Source: Streptomyces prunicolor NBRC 13075
Lineage (GTDB): Bacteria; Actinomycetota; Actinomycetes; Streptomycetales; Streptomycetaceae
Length of the DNA stretch: 64,000 nucleotides
NCBI RefSeq assembly: GCF_000367365.1
Contig: NZ_BARF01000064.1
Span: forward strand, 107,621-171,620
Direction of reading: 5' to 3'
In this document: positions 15,800-23,045 of the stretch, in pieces
Numbering within the stretch: position 1 is the stretch's first letter
How the letters are laid out: every line of letters starts with the position of its first letter
Notes under the pieces: generated by a model
The model's input: the letters and a program-made list of their open reading frames with translations, nothing else
What the model was told of the DNA's origin: nothing
The model's database searches: none
Translations under genes and position numbers: made by a program

Positions 15800-15879
15800 G
15801 CACCTCCCGGTGCGCAGGCGGCGGTTACTTCGTTGTGATCGAAAAAGACACCGCAGCCGTTCTTGATCTCGGGAGGCGC
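15800..15879 (+). ncRNA. Candidate short Y RNA (Rsr partner), copy A
   Basis: About 80 nt. The outer stem GCACCTCCCG (15800-15809) pairs with CGGGAGGCGC (15870-15879) at 9 of 10 positions. Next to it are the two segments shared with copy B: the 5' strand at 15810-15831 (identical to copy B except 2 of 22 bases; contains CGGTTACTTC) and the 3' strand CCGTTCTTGATCT (15857-15869). The apical part is only about 25 nt and lacks a tRNA-like module. Conserved core strands with outer stems that differ in sequence yet still pair are what Y RNAs bound by Ro60/Rsr look like. A competing 9-bp pairing exists: GATCACAAC 15786-15794 with GTTGTGATC 15832-15840. Its position upstream of the TROVE gene supports the call. 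Confidence 0.65.
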
Positions 15880-15886
15880 AGCTCAT

Positions 15887-16034
15887 GGTGGGTGCCCGGT
15901 GCGCAGGCAACGGTTACTTCATTGGGCCAGACGGTTGCGGGTTCGAGTCCCGTCATCGACTTCGGGTCGGTGTAGCTCAATTGGGTGGAGCATCTGATAA
16001 GTCCGTCGCCGCTTTCTGATCTCGGGCACCCACC
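15887..16034 (+). ncRNA. Candidate YrlA-type Y RNA with permuted tRNA-like module, copy B
   Basis: About 148 nt closed by a perfect 12-bp stem (15887-15898 with 16023-16034). The Ro-binding-type strands follow at 15899-15920 and 16009-16022. The insert folds as a circularly permuted tRNA: GACGG/CCGTC (15930-15934 with 16003-16007) at the anticodon-stem position; T arm 15937-15941/15949-15953 with loop TTCGAGT; a 7-bp acceptor stem 15954-15960/15966-15972 closed by TTCGG instead of free ends; T8-A9 equivalents; and D arm GCTC/GAGC (15975-15978 with 15988-15991) with GG in the loop. A tRNA-like effector module with this arm order is known in the YrlA class of bacterial Y RNAs, whose protein partner is Rsr. 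The TROVE gene starts 50 bases downstream. Confidence 0.78.
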
Positions 16035-16083
16035 TTCCGCTGCGTCTTCCTCCGAAACACCAAGGAATTCGGGGGAATTCACC

Positions 16084-17667
16084 ATGGCGCGATTCAACAC
16101 CAAGGCGGCGAAGACCCAGCCCACTTCGCGGGTCACCTCCACGGGCCGAGTGCTCCGTACCTACCAGGGCGGCCGAGGCAGTGAGCGAGACGCGCGCTCC
16201 GAGCTTTTCCTGCTCGCCGTCGCCAACTTCGTCTCCCAGCAGACCTTTTACGAGTCCGGCGCCGACCGCGACGACCGCTTCGCCACCCTCGTGCGCGAGC
16301 TCGCCGTCACCGACCCGGCCTGGACGGCCGGCCTCCTCGGCTGGCTGCGCGGCGAGGGCAACCTCCGTACGGCCTCCCTCGTGGGCGCCGCCGAGTACGT
16401 GAAGGCCCGCCTCGACGCCGGCGCCACCGACGGCCCCTCGAACCGACAGGTCGTCGACTCCGTGCTCCGGCGCCCGGACGAGCCCGGCGAGCTGCTCGCG
16501 TACTGGACCACGCGCTACGGCCGCGCCATCCCGAAGCCCGTCAAGCGCGGTGTCGCCGACGCCGTACGACGTCTCTACGGCGGCAAGTCGCTGCTGAAGT
16601 ACGACACCGCGGCCAAGGGCTACCGCTTCGGCGACATCCTCAACCTGGTGCACGCGGCGCCGGACCCGGACAAGGCGTGGCAGGGCGAGCTGTTCCAGTA
16701 CGCGCTGGACCGGCGGCACCACCCGGACACCGCCGTACCGCCCGCGTCGAACCAAGTCCTCACCGCGCACCGCGAGTTGATGGCGCTGCCGGTCGAGCGG
16801 CGACGCGCTGTCGTCACCGCGGCCGACGGCGCGGAGCGGTTCGCGGCGGCCGGGATGACGTGGGAGGCGCTGGCCGGCTGGCTCCAGGGGCCGATGGACA
16901 AGGCGGCCTGGGAGGCGGTCATCCCGTCCATGGGCTCGATGGCGCTGGTCCGGAACCTCCGGAACTTCGACGAGGCCGGGGTCTGTGACGAGGTCGCGGC
17001 CCAGGTCGCGGCGAAGATCAGCGACCCGGCGGAGGTCGCGCGCTCGCGGCAGTTCCCCTTCCGGTACCTCGCCGCGTACCAGCACGCTCCCTCGCTGCGC
17101 TGGTCGTACCCGCTGGAGCAGGCGCTCGGCCACTCGCTGGCCAACGTGCCCGCGCTGCCGGGCCGCACGCTGGTGCTCGTGGGCCGCTCGGGCTCGATGT
17201 TCTTCTCGCGGCTGTCCGACCGCTCGGAGCTCAACCGGGCCGACGCGGCGGCGATCTTCGGCACGGCGCTCGCGCTGCGGGCGGCGGACGCGGACCTCGT
17301 CGAGTTCGGCACCACGAGCAAGCGCCTGGACTTCGGCGCGGGCGAGTCGGTGCTCAAGGTCCTGGAGCGCTTCGGCGACCTGGGCGGCACCGACACCACC
17401 TCGGCGGTCCGCTCGCACTACCGGGGCCAGGACCGGGTGCTGATCGTCACCGACGAGCAGTACGCGTACAGCCGGCACGGCGACCCGACCGAGCAGGTAC
17501 CGGCCGGCATCCCGGTCTACACCTGGAACCTCGCCGGGTACCGAGCGGGCCACGGCCCGTCCGGCACGGCGAACCGGCACACCTTCGGCGGCCTCTCGGA
17601 CGCGGCCTTCCGGATGGTGCCGCTGCTGGAGGCGGCCCGGGACGCGGACTGGCCCTGGGCGGCCTGA
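16084..17667 (+). CDS. rsr: TROVE-domain RNA-binding protein, Ro60 orthologue Rsr
   Basis: A 527-residue cytoplasmic protein. The N-terminal TROVE domain (about 25-355) is a ring of HEAT-like helices that binds Y RNAs and misfolded RNAs; recognisable pieces are NFVSQQTFYESG, PSMGSMALVRNLRNF and the helices around RELMALPVERRR. The C-terminal von Willebrand A domain (about 358-527) has LVLVGRSGSM, GGTDTTSAV and LIVTDEQY. The metal-binding DxSxS motif reads GRSGS: residue 367 is Gly where Asp is expected, while the later Thr and Asp are kept. Ro60/Rsr works with Y RNA in RNA quality control, and in some bacteria tethers PNPase. GGGGGAA precedes ATG 16084. Two candidate Y RNAs lie directly upstream, and a very strong terminator follows. 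Confidence 0.9.
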   Translation: MARFNTKAAKTQPTSRVTSTGRVLRTYQGGRGSERDARSELFLLAVANFVSQQTFYESGADRDDRFATLVRELAVTDPAWTAGLLGWLRGEGNLRTASLVGAAEYVKARLDAGATDGPSNRQVVDSVLRRPDEPGELLAYWTTRYGRAIPKPVKRGVADAVRRLYGGKSLLKYDTAAKGYRFGDILNLVHAAPDPDKAWQGELFQYALDRRHHPDTAVPPASNQVLTAHRELMALPVERRRAVVTAADGAERFAAAGMTWEALAGWLQGPMDKAAWEAVIPSMGSMALVRNLRNFDEAGVCDEVAAQVAAKISDPAEVARSRQFPFRYLAAYQHAPSLRWSYPLEQALGHSLANVPALPGRTLVLVGRSGSMFFSRLSDRSELNRADAAAIFGTALALRAADADLVEFGTTSKRLDFGAGESVLKVLERFGDLGGTDTTSAVRSHYRGQDRVLIVTDEQYAYSRHGDPTEQVPAGIPVYTWNLAGYRAGHGPSGTANRHTFGGLSDAAFRMVPLLEAARDADWPWAA

Positions 17668-17684
17668 AGCGAGGAAGCGAGACA

Positions 17685-17718
17685 TGTGGCCCGCACCCAC
17701 ACATGGGTGCGGGCCACA
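17685..17718. terminator. Strong 15-bp hairpin terminator after rsr
   Basis: A perfect 15-bp stem (17685-17699 with 17704-17718) closes a CACA loop 17 bases past the rsr stop. Its 3' arm overlaps the palindrome upstream of the GntR gene. Confidence 0.85.
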
Positions 17719-17740
17719 CCCATGTCCGGACAAGGGTGTG
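17715..17740. promoter_or_regulatory. 26-bp palindrome, likely GntR operator
   Basis: A palindrome centred on TGTCCGGACA (17723-17732) extends to CACACCC and GGGTGTG, with one mismatched pair in 13. It lies 10 bases before the -35 box of the GntR promoter and resembles FadR-type GntR half-sites (GTxxxAC). Autoregulation is the simplest reading. Confidence 0.55.
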
Positions 17741-17749
17741 GGCGAGCCA

Positions 17750-17777
17750 TTGACATCTAACATTTCAGTTCTACTAT
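17750..17777 (+). promoter_or_regulatory. Near-consensus promoter giving a leaderless mRNA
   Basis: TTGACA (17750-17755) and TACTAT (17772-17777) are 16 bp apart. The expected start of transcription, about 7 bases after the -10 box, falls on the A of ATG 17784, and no ribosome binding site exists. The mRNA is therefore probably leaderless. Confidence 0.7.
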
Positions 17778-17783
17778 CGGTTC

Positions 17784-18431
17784 ATGGAAGCCCTACGGCC
17801 CGTCCCGCGCACCCTTCTCCGCGACCGCGCCTACGAAGCGATCCGCGACGCCATCGTGGCCGGGGAGATCGAGCCCGGGGCCGTGGTGCGGGACGCCGAT
17901 CTCGCCGAGCGGCTCGGGTTGTCGCGCGCGCCGGTACGCGAGGCGTTCTCGCGGCTGGTGGAGGAGGGCCTGCTGGAGAGCAAGCCGCAGAGCTACACCC
18001 GGGTGACGCCGGTTGTGGCCGCCGAGGTGCGGGACGCCGCCGCCGTGGTCGGGGCCATGCACGAGTTGGTGACGCGGGTCGCCGTACCCCTCTTGCGGGA
18101 CAAGGACGTTGACGTGATGCGCGCGGCCAACGACCGGTTCGCCGCCGCCGTGGCCGCCGGTGACGTGGACGCGGCCCTGCGCGCCGACGACGAACTCCAC
18201 GACGTACCGGTGCGGGTGAGCGGCAATCGCGCCGCCGCCGCCACCATCGCCCGTTACACCCCGCTCATCCGCCGACTGGAGCGACGACGCTTCGGCGAGG
18301 GCGGCTCATGCCGCTCGGCCGGACTGCACGAGCGGCTGATCGAGGCCTGCGCCGAAGGCGACACGGACGGTGCGGTCCGCGTCACGGCCGACATCTGGCA
18401 CACCCTCGCAGACCTGGCCGACGCCGACTGA
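17784..18431 (+). CDS. GntR-family (FadR/FCD type) transcriptional regulator
   Basis: A 215-residue regulator. The winged helix occupies about residues 10-72 (YEAIRDAIVAGEIEPGAVVRD, LAERLGLSRAPVREAFSRLVEEG). The helical FCD ligand domain occupies about 78-213, with a shortened metal-site pattern (ELHD, GLHERLIEA). The mRNA looks leaderless and a 26-bp palindrome precedes the promoter. acdS follows 13 bases later, so the regulator probably controls ACC deaminase expression in response to its substrate or a related amino acid; that link is inferred from the arrangement. Confidence 0.85.
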   Translation: MEALRPVPRTLLRDRAYEAIRDAIVAGEIEPGAVVRDADLAERLGLSRAPVREAFSRLVEEGLLESKPQSYTRVTPVVAAEVRDAAAVVGAMHELVTRVAVPLLRDKDVDVMRAANDRFAAAVAAGDVDAALRADDELHDVPVRVSGNRAAAATIARYTPLIRRLERRRFGEGGSCRSAGLHERLIEACAEGDTDGAVRVTADIWHTLADLADAD

Positions 18432-18444
18432 CCCTGGAGAACTC

Positions 18445-19461
18445 ATGTCCCTTTCCTCGTACGACCGTTACCCCCTCCTCTTCGGCCCCTCGCCCGTCCA
18501 CCCCCTGGAGCGCCTCACCGCCCACCTCGGCGGCGCCGCCCTGTGGGCCAAGCGCGAGGACTGCAACTCCGGTGTCGCGTACGGCGGCAACAAGACCCGC
18601 AAGCTGGAGTACCTCGTCGCCGACGCCCTCGCGAAGGGCTGCGACACCCTCGTGTCGATCGGCGGCGTGCAGTCCAACCACACCCGCCAGGTCGCGGCTT
18701 CTGCCGCCCGCGCCGGGCTCAAGTGCGTGCTGATCCAGGAGAGTTGGGTGGAGTGGCCCGACTCCGTCTACGACAAGGTCGGCAACATCCTGATCAGCCG
18801 CCTCGCCGGAGCGGACGTACGGCTGGTGAAGGCCGGGTTCGGCATCGGCTTCAAGGAGAGCTGGGAGCAGGCTCTGCGGGAGGTCGAGGAAGGCGGCGGC
18901 AAGCCGTACGCCATCCCGGCCGGCGCCTCCGACCACCCGCTCGGCGGCCTCGGCTTCGCCAACTGGGCCCATGAAGTCGCCCAGCAGGAACAGGAGTTGG
19001 GCGTCTTCTTCGACACCGTGGTGGTGTGCTCGGTGACCGGGTCCACCCAGGCGGGCATGGTCGCCGGGTTCCGCGCGCTGGAAGAAGCGGGCGGGCGCGA
19101 GCGCCGGGTGCTCGGCATCGACGCCTCGGCGAAGCCCGCCGAGACCCGCGAGCAGGTGGCCCGCATCGCCCAGGGCACCGCCCAACTGATCGGCGTCAAG
19201 CGCGAGTTGACCCTCGACGACGTCGAACTGGACGACCGCTACCACGCCGGCATCTACGGCATCCCCGACGAGACCACCCTGGAGGCGATGCGCCTCGCCG
19301 CCCGCACCGAGGGGATGGTCACCGACCCCGTCTACGAGGGCAAGTCCATGGCCGGGATGATCGACCTGGTCGCCCGCGGTGAGATCGCCGCCGACTCCAC
19401 CGTGCTCTACGCCCACCTCGGCGGACAGCCCGCGCTGAACGCGTACAGCGCGCTGTTCTAG
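18445..19461 (+). CDS. acdS: 1-aminocyclopropane-1-carboxylate deaminase
   Basis: A 338-residue PLP enzyme of the tryptophan synthase beta fold. AcdS converts the plant ethylene precursor ACC to 2-oxobutanoate and ammonia in the cytoplasm, lowering plant ethylene. Key residues are visible: PLP lysine in YGGNKTRKLEY (about 51), catalytic serine in GGVQSNHTR (about 78), the phosphate-binding loop VTGSTQAG, the tyrosine-glutamate pair in DPVYEGKSM and the leucine-bearing AHLGG. The tyrosine, glutamate and leucine separate true AcdS from D-cysteine desulfhydrase. GGAGA lies 4 bases before ATG 18445, in an operon with the GntR regulator. The gene suits a plant-associated Streptomyces, as does the pectin region further on. 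Confidence 0.9.
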   Translation: MSLSSYDRYPLLFGPSPVHPLERLTAHLGGAALWAKREDCNSGVAYGGNKTRKLEYLVADALAKGCDTLVSIGGVQSNHTRQVAASAARAGLKCVLIQESWVEWPDSVYDKVGNILISRLAGADVRLVKAGFGIGFKESWEQALREVEEGGGKPYAIPAGASDHPLGGLGFANWAHEVAQQEQELGVFFDTVVVCSVTGSTQAGMVAGFRALEEAGGRERRVLGIDASAKPAETREQVARIAQGTAQLIGVKRELTLDDVELDDRYHAGIYGIPDETTLEAMRLAARTEGMVTDPVYEGKSMAGMIDLVARGEIAADSTVLYAHLGGQPALNAYSALF

Positions 19462-19489
19462 GCAGGCCCCGCAGTCCCCTCAGTCCTCT

Positions 19490-20941
19490 TTAGGCAGTCC
19501 CCTTGGCCCGCTCGGGTTTCCTGCCGGTGATCACGAGCGCCGATACCAGCAGCGCGGTCAGGGCGATCAGCGCGCCGACGCCGAACGCGCGGGCCGACCC
19601 GTGGACGAGGATCTCGGACGGTGACCCGGTCGATTGCCGGGTCGCCGTACCGAACACCGTGACCAGGATGGACAGTCCGAGGGTGCCGCCGAGCCACTGG
19701 AGGGTCTGGAGGAGACCCGACGCGGCGCCCGCCTCACGGGGCTCGATGCCCGCGAGGATCGTCACATTGAGGGGCATGAAGCTGAGGCCGACGCCCAGGC
19801 CCATCAGGAACAGGGGGCCCAGCAGGCCGGTCAAGTAGCCGTCGCCGGGGCGGAGTTGCCACAGCCACGTCGCCGATGCGACGAGCACGGCCATGCCGGT
19901 GAGCAGGATCGGCTTGGCGCCGAAGCGGGCCAGCAGGCGCGGTACGAAACGCACGACCGTGAACATCGCCAGCGTCATCGGCAGGAACGCGAAGCCCGCG
20001 CGCAACGGGCTGTAGTCCAGGACCCGTTGGCTGATCAGGGTGAGGAAGTAGAACGCGCCGAACATGCCCGCCGGCAACAGCAGGACGCCCGCGTAGCCAC
20101 CCGCTCGGTTGCGGCTCGCGAACAGGCGCAGCGGCATGATGGGTTGGGCGGCGCGGGACTCGACCAGGGTGAAGCCCGCCAGCAGGGCCGCCGCGAAACT
20201 GAACCCCAACTGCGCCTGCGTATCGCCCCAGCCGTCCGACGAGACCCGGATGAACGCGTACACCAGCGAGGTCATCCCGGCGGTGCCGGTGAGCGCGCCC
20301 GCCGCGTCGAACCGGCCCGCGTGGCGCGGGGGTTCGGCGACGAAACGGGGGAGGGCGGTGGCCACCGCGACGCCGATCGGCACGTTGATCAGCAGGGCCC
20401 AGCGCCAGGACGCCCAGGAGGTCAACATGCCGCCGATGACCAGGCCTATCGAGGCGCCGATGCCGGCCATGGAGGTGTAGATGCCGAGCGCGTGGTGACG
20501 GCGCGGGCCCTCCGGGAAGTTGGTGGTGATCAGGGCGAGCGTGTTGGGTGCGATGAGCGCGGCGCCCACGCCCTGCAGCGCGCGGGCCGCGAGCAGCCAG
20601 GCGCTGTCGGTGGCGAGTCCGCCGAGCAGGGAGGACGTCGCGAAGAGCAGCACGCCGATGGTGAGCGTACGGCGACGGCCGACGATGTCGCCGACCCGGC
20701 CGCCCAGCAGAAGCAGCCCGCCGAAGGCGAGCGTGTAGGCGTTGAGGACCCAGGACAGCCCGGTGGGGCTGAAGTCGAGGTCCTTCTGGATGTCCGGCAG
20801 CGCTACGTTGACGACAGTGGAGTCGACGCCGACCATCAAATAGGCCGTGACGACGACGAAGAGGACGGTGCCGAGCCTGGCGGTTCGGGGTGGTGCGGAG
20901 AGAGGATCGACGGTGGTGGACGGTGCGGACGGGCTGGACAT
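19490..20941 (-). CDS. MFS drug transporter, DHA2 (14-helix) type
   Basis: A 483-residue inner-membrane exporter with about 14 predicted helices. DHA2 signatures: LDFSPTGLSWVLNAYTL after helix 1, GRVGDIVGRRRTL (motif A) between helices 2 and 3, and SMAGIGASIGLVIGGML (motif C-like). Members export drugs or natural products by proton antiport. ATG 20941 is chosen because GGGAGAA ends 5 bases upstream; in-frame ATG 20977 has no such site. It is divergent from a TetR gene and shares a 47-bp inverted-repeat operator with it. A 7-bp hairpin (20981-21000) lies in its leader. Confidence 0.88.
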   Translation of the reverse strand: MSSPSAPSTTVDPLSAPPRTARLGTVLFVVVTAYLMVGVDSTVVNVALPDIQKDLDFSPTGLSWVLNAYTLAFGGLLLLGGRVGDIVGRRRTLTIGVLLFATSSLLGGLATDSAWLLAARALQGVGAALIAPNTLALITTNFPEGPRRHHALGIYTSMAGIGASIGLVIGGMLTSWASWRWALLINVPIGVAVATALPRFVAEPPRHAGRFDAAGALTGTAGMTSLVYAFIRVSSDGWGDTQAQLGFSFAAALLAGFTLVESRAAQPIMPLRLFASRNRAGGYAGVLLLPAGMFGAFYFLTLISQRVLDYSPLRAGFAFLPMTLAMFTVVRFVPRLLARFGAKPILLTGMAVLVASATWLWQLRPGDGYLTGLLGPLFLMGLGVGLSFMPLNVTILAGIEPREAGAASGLLQTLQWLGGTLGLSILVTVFGTATRQSTGSPSEILVHGSARAFGVGALIALTALLVSALVITGRKPERAKGTA

Positions 20942-21011
20942 GGAGTTCTCCCGTTCTGGCGTCCCCGGCTGAGACATGTGCGGGCAGCACGGACTGCCCG
21001 CAGCGGTAAGC

Positions 21012-21058
21012 GGGGACTGTCTCCGTTTAGTACTCGGTAAGATACGGAGACAGTCCCC
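21012..21058. promoter_or_regulatory. TetR operator overlapping divergent promoters
   Basis: GGGGACTGTCTCCGT (21012-21026) is repeated exactly in inverse at 21044-21058, with 17 bases between. TAAGAT (21038-21043) is a -10 box for the tetR direction. Binding would block both promoters. Confidence 0.8.
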
Positions 21059-21078
21059 GGTTCGCAAGGAGTATCTGG

Positions 21079-21660
21079 ATGGCGCAGGTCAGACCCATGC
21101 GCGCGGACGCCCGGCGCAACTATGACCGACTGCTGAAGGTGGCGGCGGAGGCTTTCGCCGAGCACGGGGAGAACGCGTCCCTCGACGACATCGCCAAGCG
21201 CGCGGGCGTCGGATCAGGGACGCTGTACCGGCATTTCCCCACCCGGCAGGCGCTGTTGGAGGCGGCCTACGTCGACCGGATCGAGGCGCTCGGGACCCGC
21301 GCCGACGAGCTCGCGAAGGAGCTGCCGCCGGGCGAGGCGCTGGCCGAGTGGCTGTACGAGGTCTGCGTCGGCACGATCCAGGTGCGCGGCATGAAGGCCC
21401 TGCTGGGCTCGGCCGTCGCGGACGGCAGCAATCTCGCGCTCACGGCCTGCGGTACGCATATGAAGGGCGCGACGCAGCGGTTGGTGGAGGCGGCACAGCG
21501 GGAGGGGACCCTGCGTCAGGACATCGAGCCGATCGAGGTCCTGCGGTTGGCCCACGGGGTGTCCACGGCTTCCGAACTGGCGGACGGCCAGGGGAAGTCC
21601 ATCCGCCGCTATCTGTCCCTGCTGACGAACGGGCTACGGCCCGCTGCCGGGTCGGAGTGA
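21079..21660 (+). CDS. TetR/AcrR-family transcriptional repressor
   Basis: A 193-residue repressor. The helix-turn-helix occupies about residues 14-60 (YDRLLKVAAEAFAEHGENAS, LDDIAKRAGVGSGTLYRHFPTR). The C-terminal ligand domain (about 85-190) is of the SbtR-like kind. AAGGAG lies 8 bases before ATG 21079. It is divergent from the DHA2 exporter, and the long inverted repeat between them indicates that it represses both genes until an exported compound binds. Confidence 0.88.
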   Translation: MAQVRPMRADARRNYDRLLKVAAEAFAEHGENASLDDIAKRAGVGSGTLYRHFPTRQALLEAAYVDRIEALGTRADELAKELPPGEALAEWLYEVCVGTIQVRGMKALLGSAVADGSNLALTACGTHMKGATQRLVEAAQREGTLRQDIEPIEVLRLAHGVSTASELADGQGKSIRRYLSLLTNGLRPAAGSE

Positions 21661-21664
21661 ACGC

Positions 21665-21690
21665 CGGGCGCCCCTCGGAAGGAGCGCCCG
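21665..21690. terminator. Hairpin between convergent tetR and terD-type genes
   Basis: CGGGCGC (21665-21671) pairs with GCGCCCG (21684-21690), with some further pairing in the 12-base loop. It lies just after the tetR stop. Confidence 0.6.
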
Positions 21691-21719
21691 CAGCGGTCGT
21701 AGGACTGTGTCTGTGGTGG

Positions 21720-22919
21720 TTACAGCGCTTGGGCCGCCGGCTTCACCATGCCGCGCACCGTGCGGGACTTCACGAAGTCGCCCATCGCGGTCATGTCCCA
21801 CTCACCGGTGAACTGCTTGACCAGCTTCGCCATCATCACGCCCGTCTGGGACTCGGCGTTGGTGAGGTCGAAGCGGACCAGTTCCTCGCCGGTCGCGGCG
21901 TCCAGGAGGCGGCAGTAGGCCTTGGCGACCTCGGTGAACTTCTGGCCGGAGAAGGAGTTGACCGTGAAGACCAGGCCGGTGACGTTCTCGGGGATGCGGC
22001 CGAGGTCGACCACGATCACCTCGTCGTCACCGCCGCCCTCGCCCGTCAGGTTGTCACCGGAGTGCTTGATCGCGCCGTTCAGGATCGACAGTTTGCCGAA
22101 GTAGCAGCTGTCGACGTGGTTGCGCTGCGGGCCGTAGGCGATGACCGAGGCGTCCAGGTCGATGTCCTTGCCGCGGTACGCGGGCTCCCAGCCGAGGCCC
22201 ATCTTGACCTGGGAGAGGAGCGGGCGGCCGCCCTTGACCAGGGAGACGGTCTGGTTCTTCTGGAGGCTGACGCGGCCCTTGTCGAGGTTGATCTTTCCGG
22301 CGCCGAGCGGGGGTGCGGCGGGCGGCGGCGGGGGAGTCGCGGGAGCGACGGGAGCTGCTGCGGCCTGCGGTGCGGGCGGGGCCACCGGAGCTGGAACCGC
22401 TGCCGGAGCCGCGGCCGGTTCCTCGACCGAGACGCCGAAGTCCGTGGCGATGCCCGCGAGGCCGTTGGCGTAGCCCTGGCCGACCGCGCGGGCCTTCCAG
22501 ACGCCGTTGCGGAGGTAGATCTCCACGACCACGAGTGCCGTCTCGGCGCCGAGCTGCGGGGGTGTGAAGGTGCCCAGCACGCTGTTGTCGTCCGCGTTGC
22601 GGATCGTGGCCGTGGGTTCGACGCCCTGGAAGCTCTGGCCGGCCGCGTCCGGGCTGGCGGTGACGACGATCTTCTCGATGCCCGGCGGGACGGCGCCGGT
22701 GTCGACGGTGATCGCGTCGGGTGCCGTACCGCCGCCGGAGCGGTAGGTCACGCCGGGGCCCGTCGGCTGGTTGTAGAAGATGAAGTCGTCGTCGGAGCGC
22801 ACCTTGCCGTCGCCCGTGAGCAGCAGGCCCGATACGTCGAGCCGCACCGGGGCGGCGACGTCCACCGTCACGCGCGCGGCGGAGAGAGGGATGTTCGAGC
22901 CGGGGGTCATAGCTGTCAT
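21720..22919 (-). CDS. Two-domain TerD-family calcium-binding stress protein
   Basis: A 399-residue cytoplasmic protein with two TerD-type beta-sandwich domains joined by a long Ala/Pro linker (about 170-215). The first (about 1-160) has DDDFIFYNQP, the second (about 220-399) has NHVDSCYFGKL, GDNLTGEGGGDDEVI and NSFSGQKF. The acidic segments form the calcium sites. TerD proteins occur in tellurite-resistance and general stress systems and in Streptomyces differentiation, without a proven reaction. ATG 22919 is used; a second in-frame ATG at 22910 (MTPGSN) is equally possible, since neither has a strong ribosome site. Confidence 0.85.
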   Translation of the reverse strand: MTAMTPGSNIPLSAARVTVDVAAPVRLDVSGLLLTGDGKVRSDDDFIFYNQPTGPGVTYRSGGGTAPDAITVDTGAVPPGIEKIVVTASPDAAGQSFQGVEPTATIRNADDNSVLGTFTPPQLGAETALVVVEIYLRNGVWKARAVGQGYANGLAGIATDFGVSVEEPAAAPAAVPAPVAPPAPQAAAAPVAPATPPPPPAAPPLGAGKINLDKGRVSLQKNQTVSLVKGGRPLLSQVKMGLGWEPAYRGKDIDLDASVIAYGPQRNHVDSCYFGKLSILNGAIKHSGDNLTGEGGGDDEVIVVDLGRIPENVTGLVFTVNSFSGQKFTEVAKAYCRLLDAATGEELVRFDLTNAESQTGVMMAKLVKQFTGEWDMTAMGDFVKSRTVRGMVKPAAQAL

Positions 22920-23045
22920 GACTCGTGAACGACCGAGACCATTTTGCCGTTCCCTTACCAAGCGACCAATTGGCCAACCCTTGACACCACCGGCTCGAAA
23001 CCGCCCTCGATCCCTCCTGCGGACTCCCCTGAACCCTTCTGCGGA

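Noticed and set aside
15937..16007. A functional tRNA gene upstream of rsr
   Set aside because: T, acceptor and D arms are present but in permuted order, the acceptor ends are joined by TTCGG, and the anticodon arm is opened into the Y RNA stem. It cannot be a charged tRNA without rearrangement.
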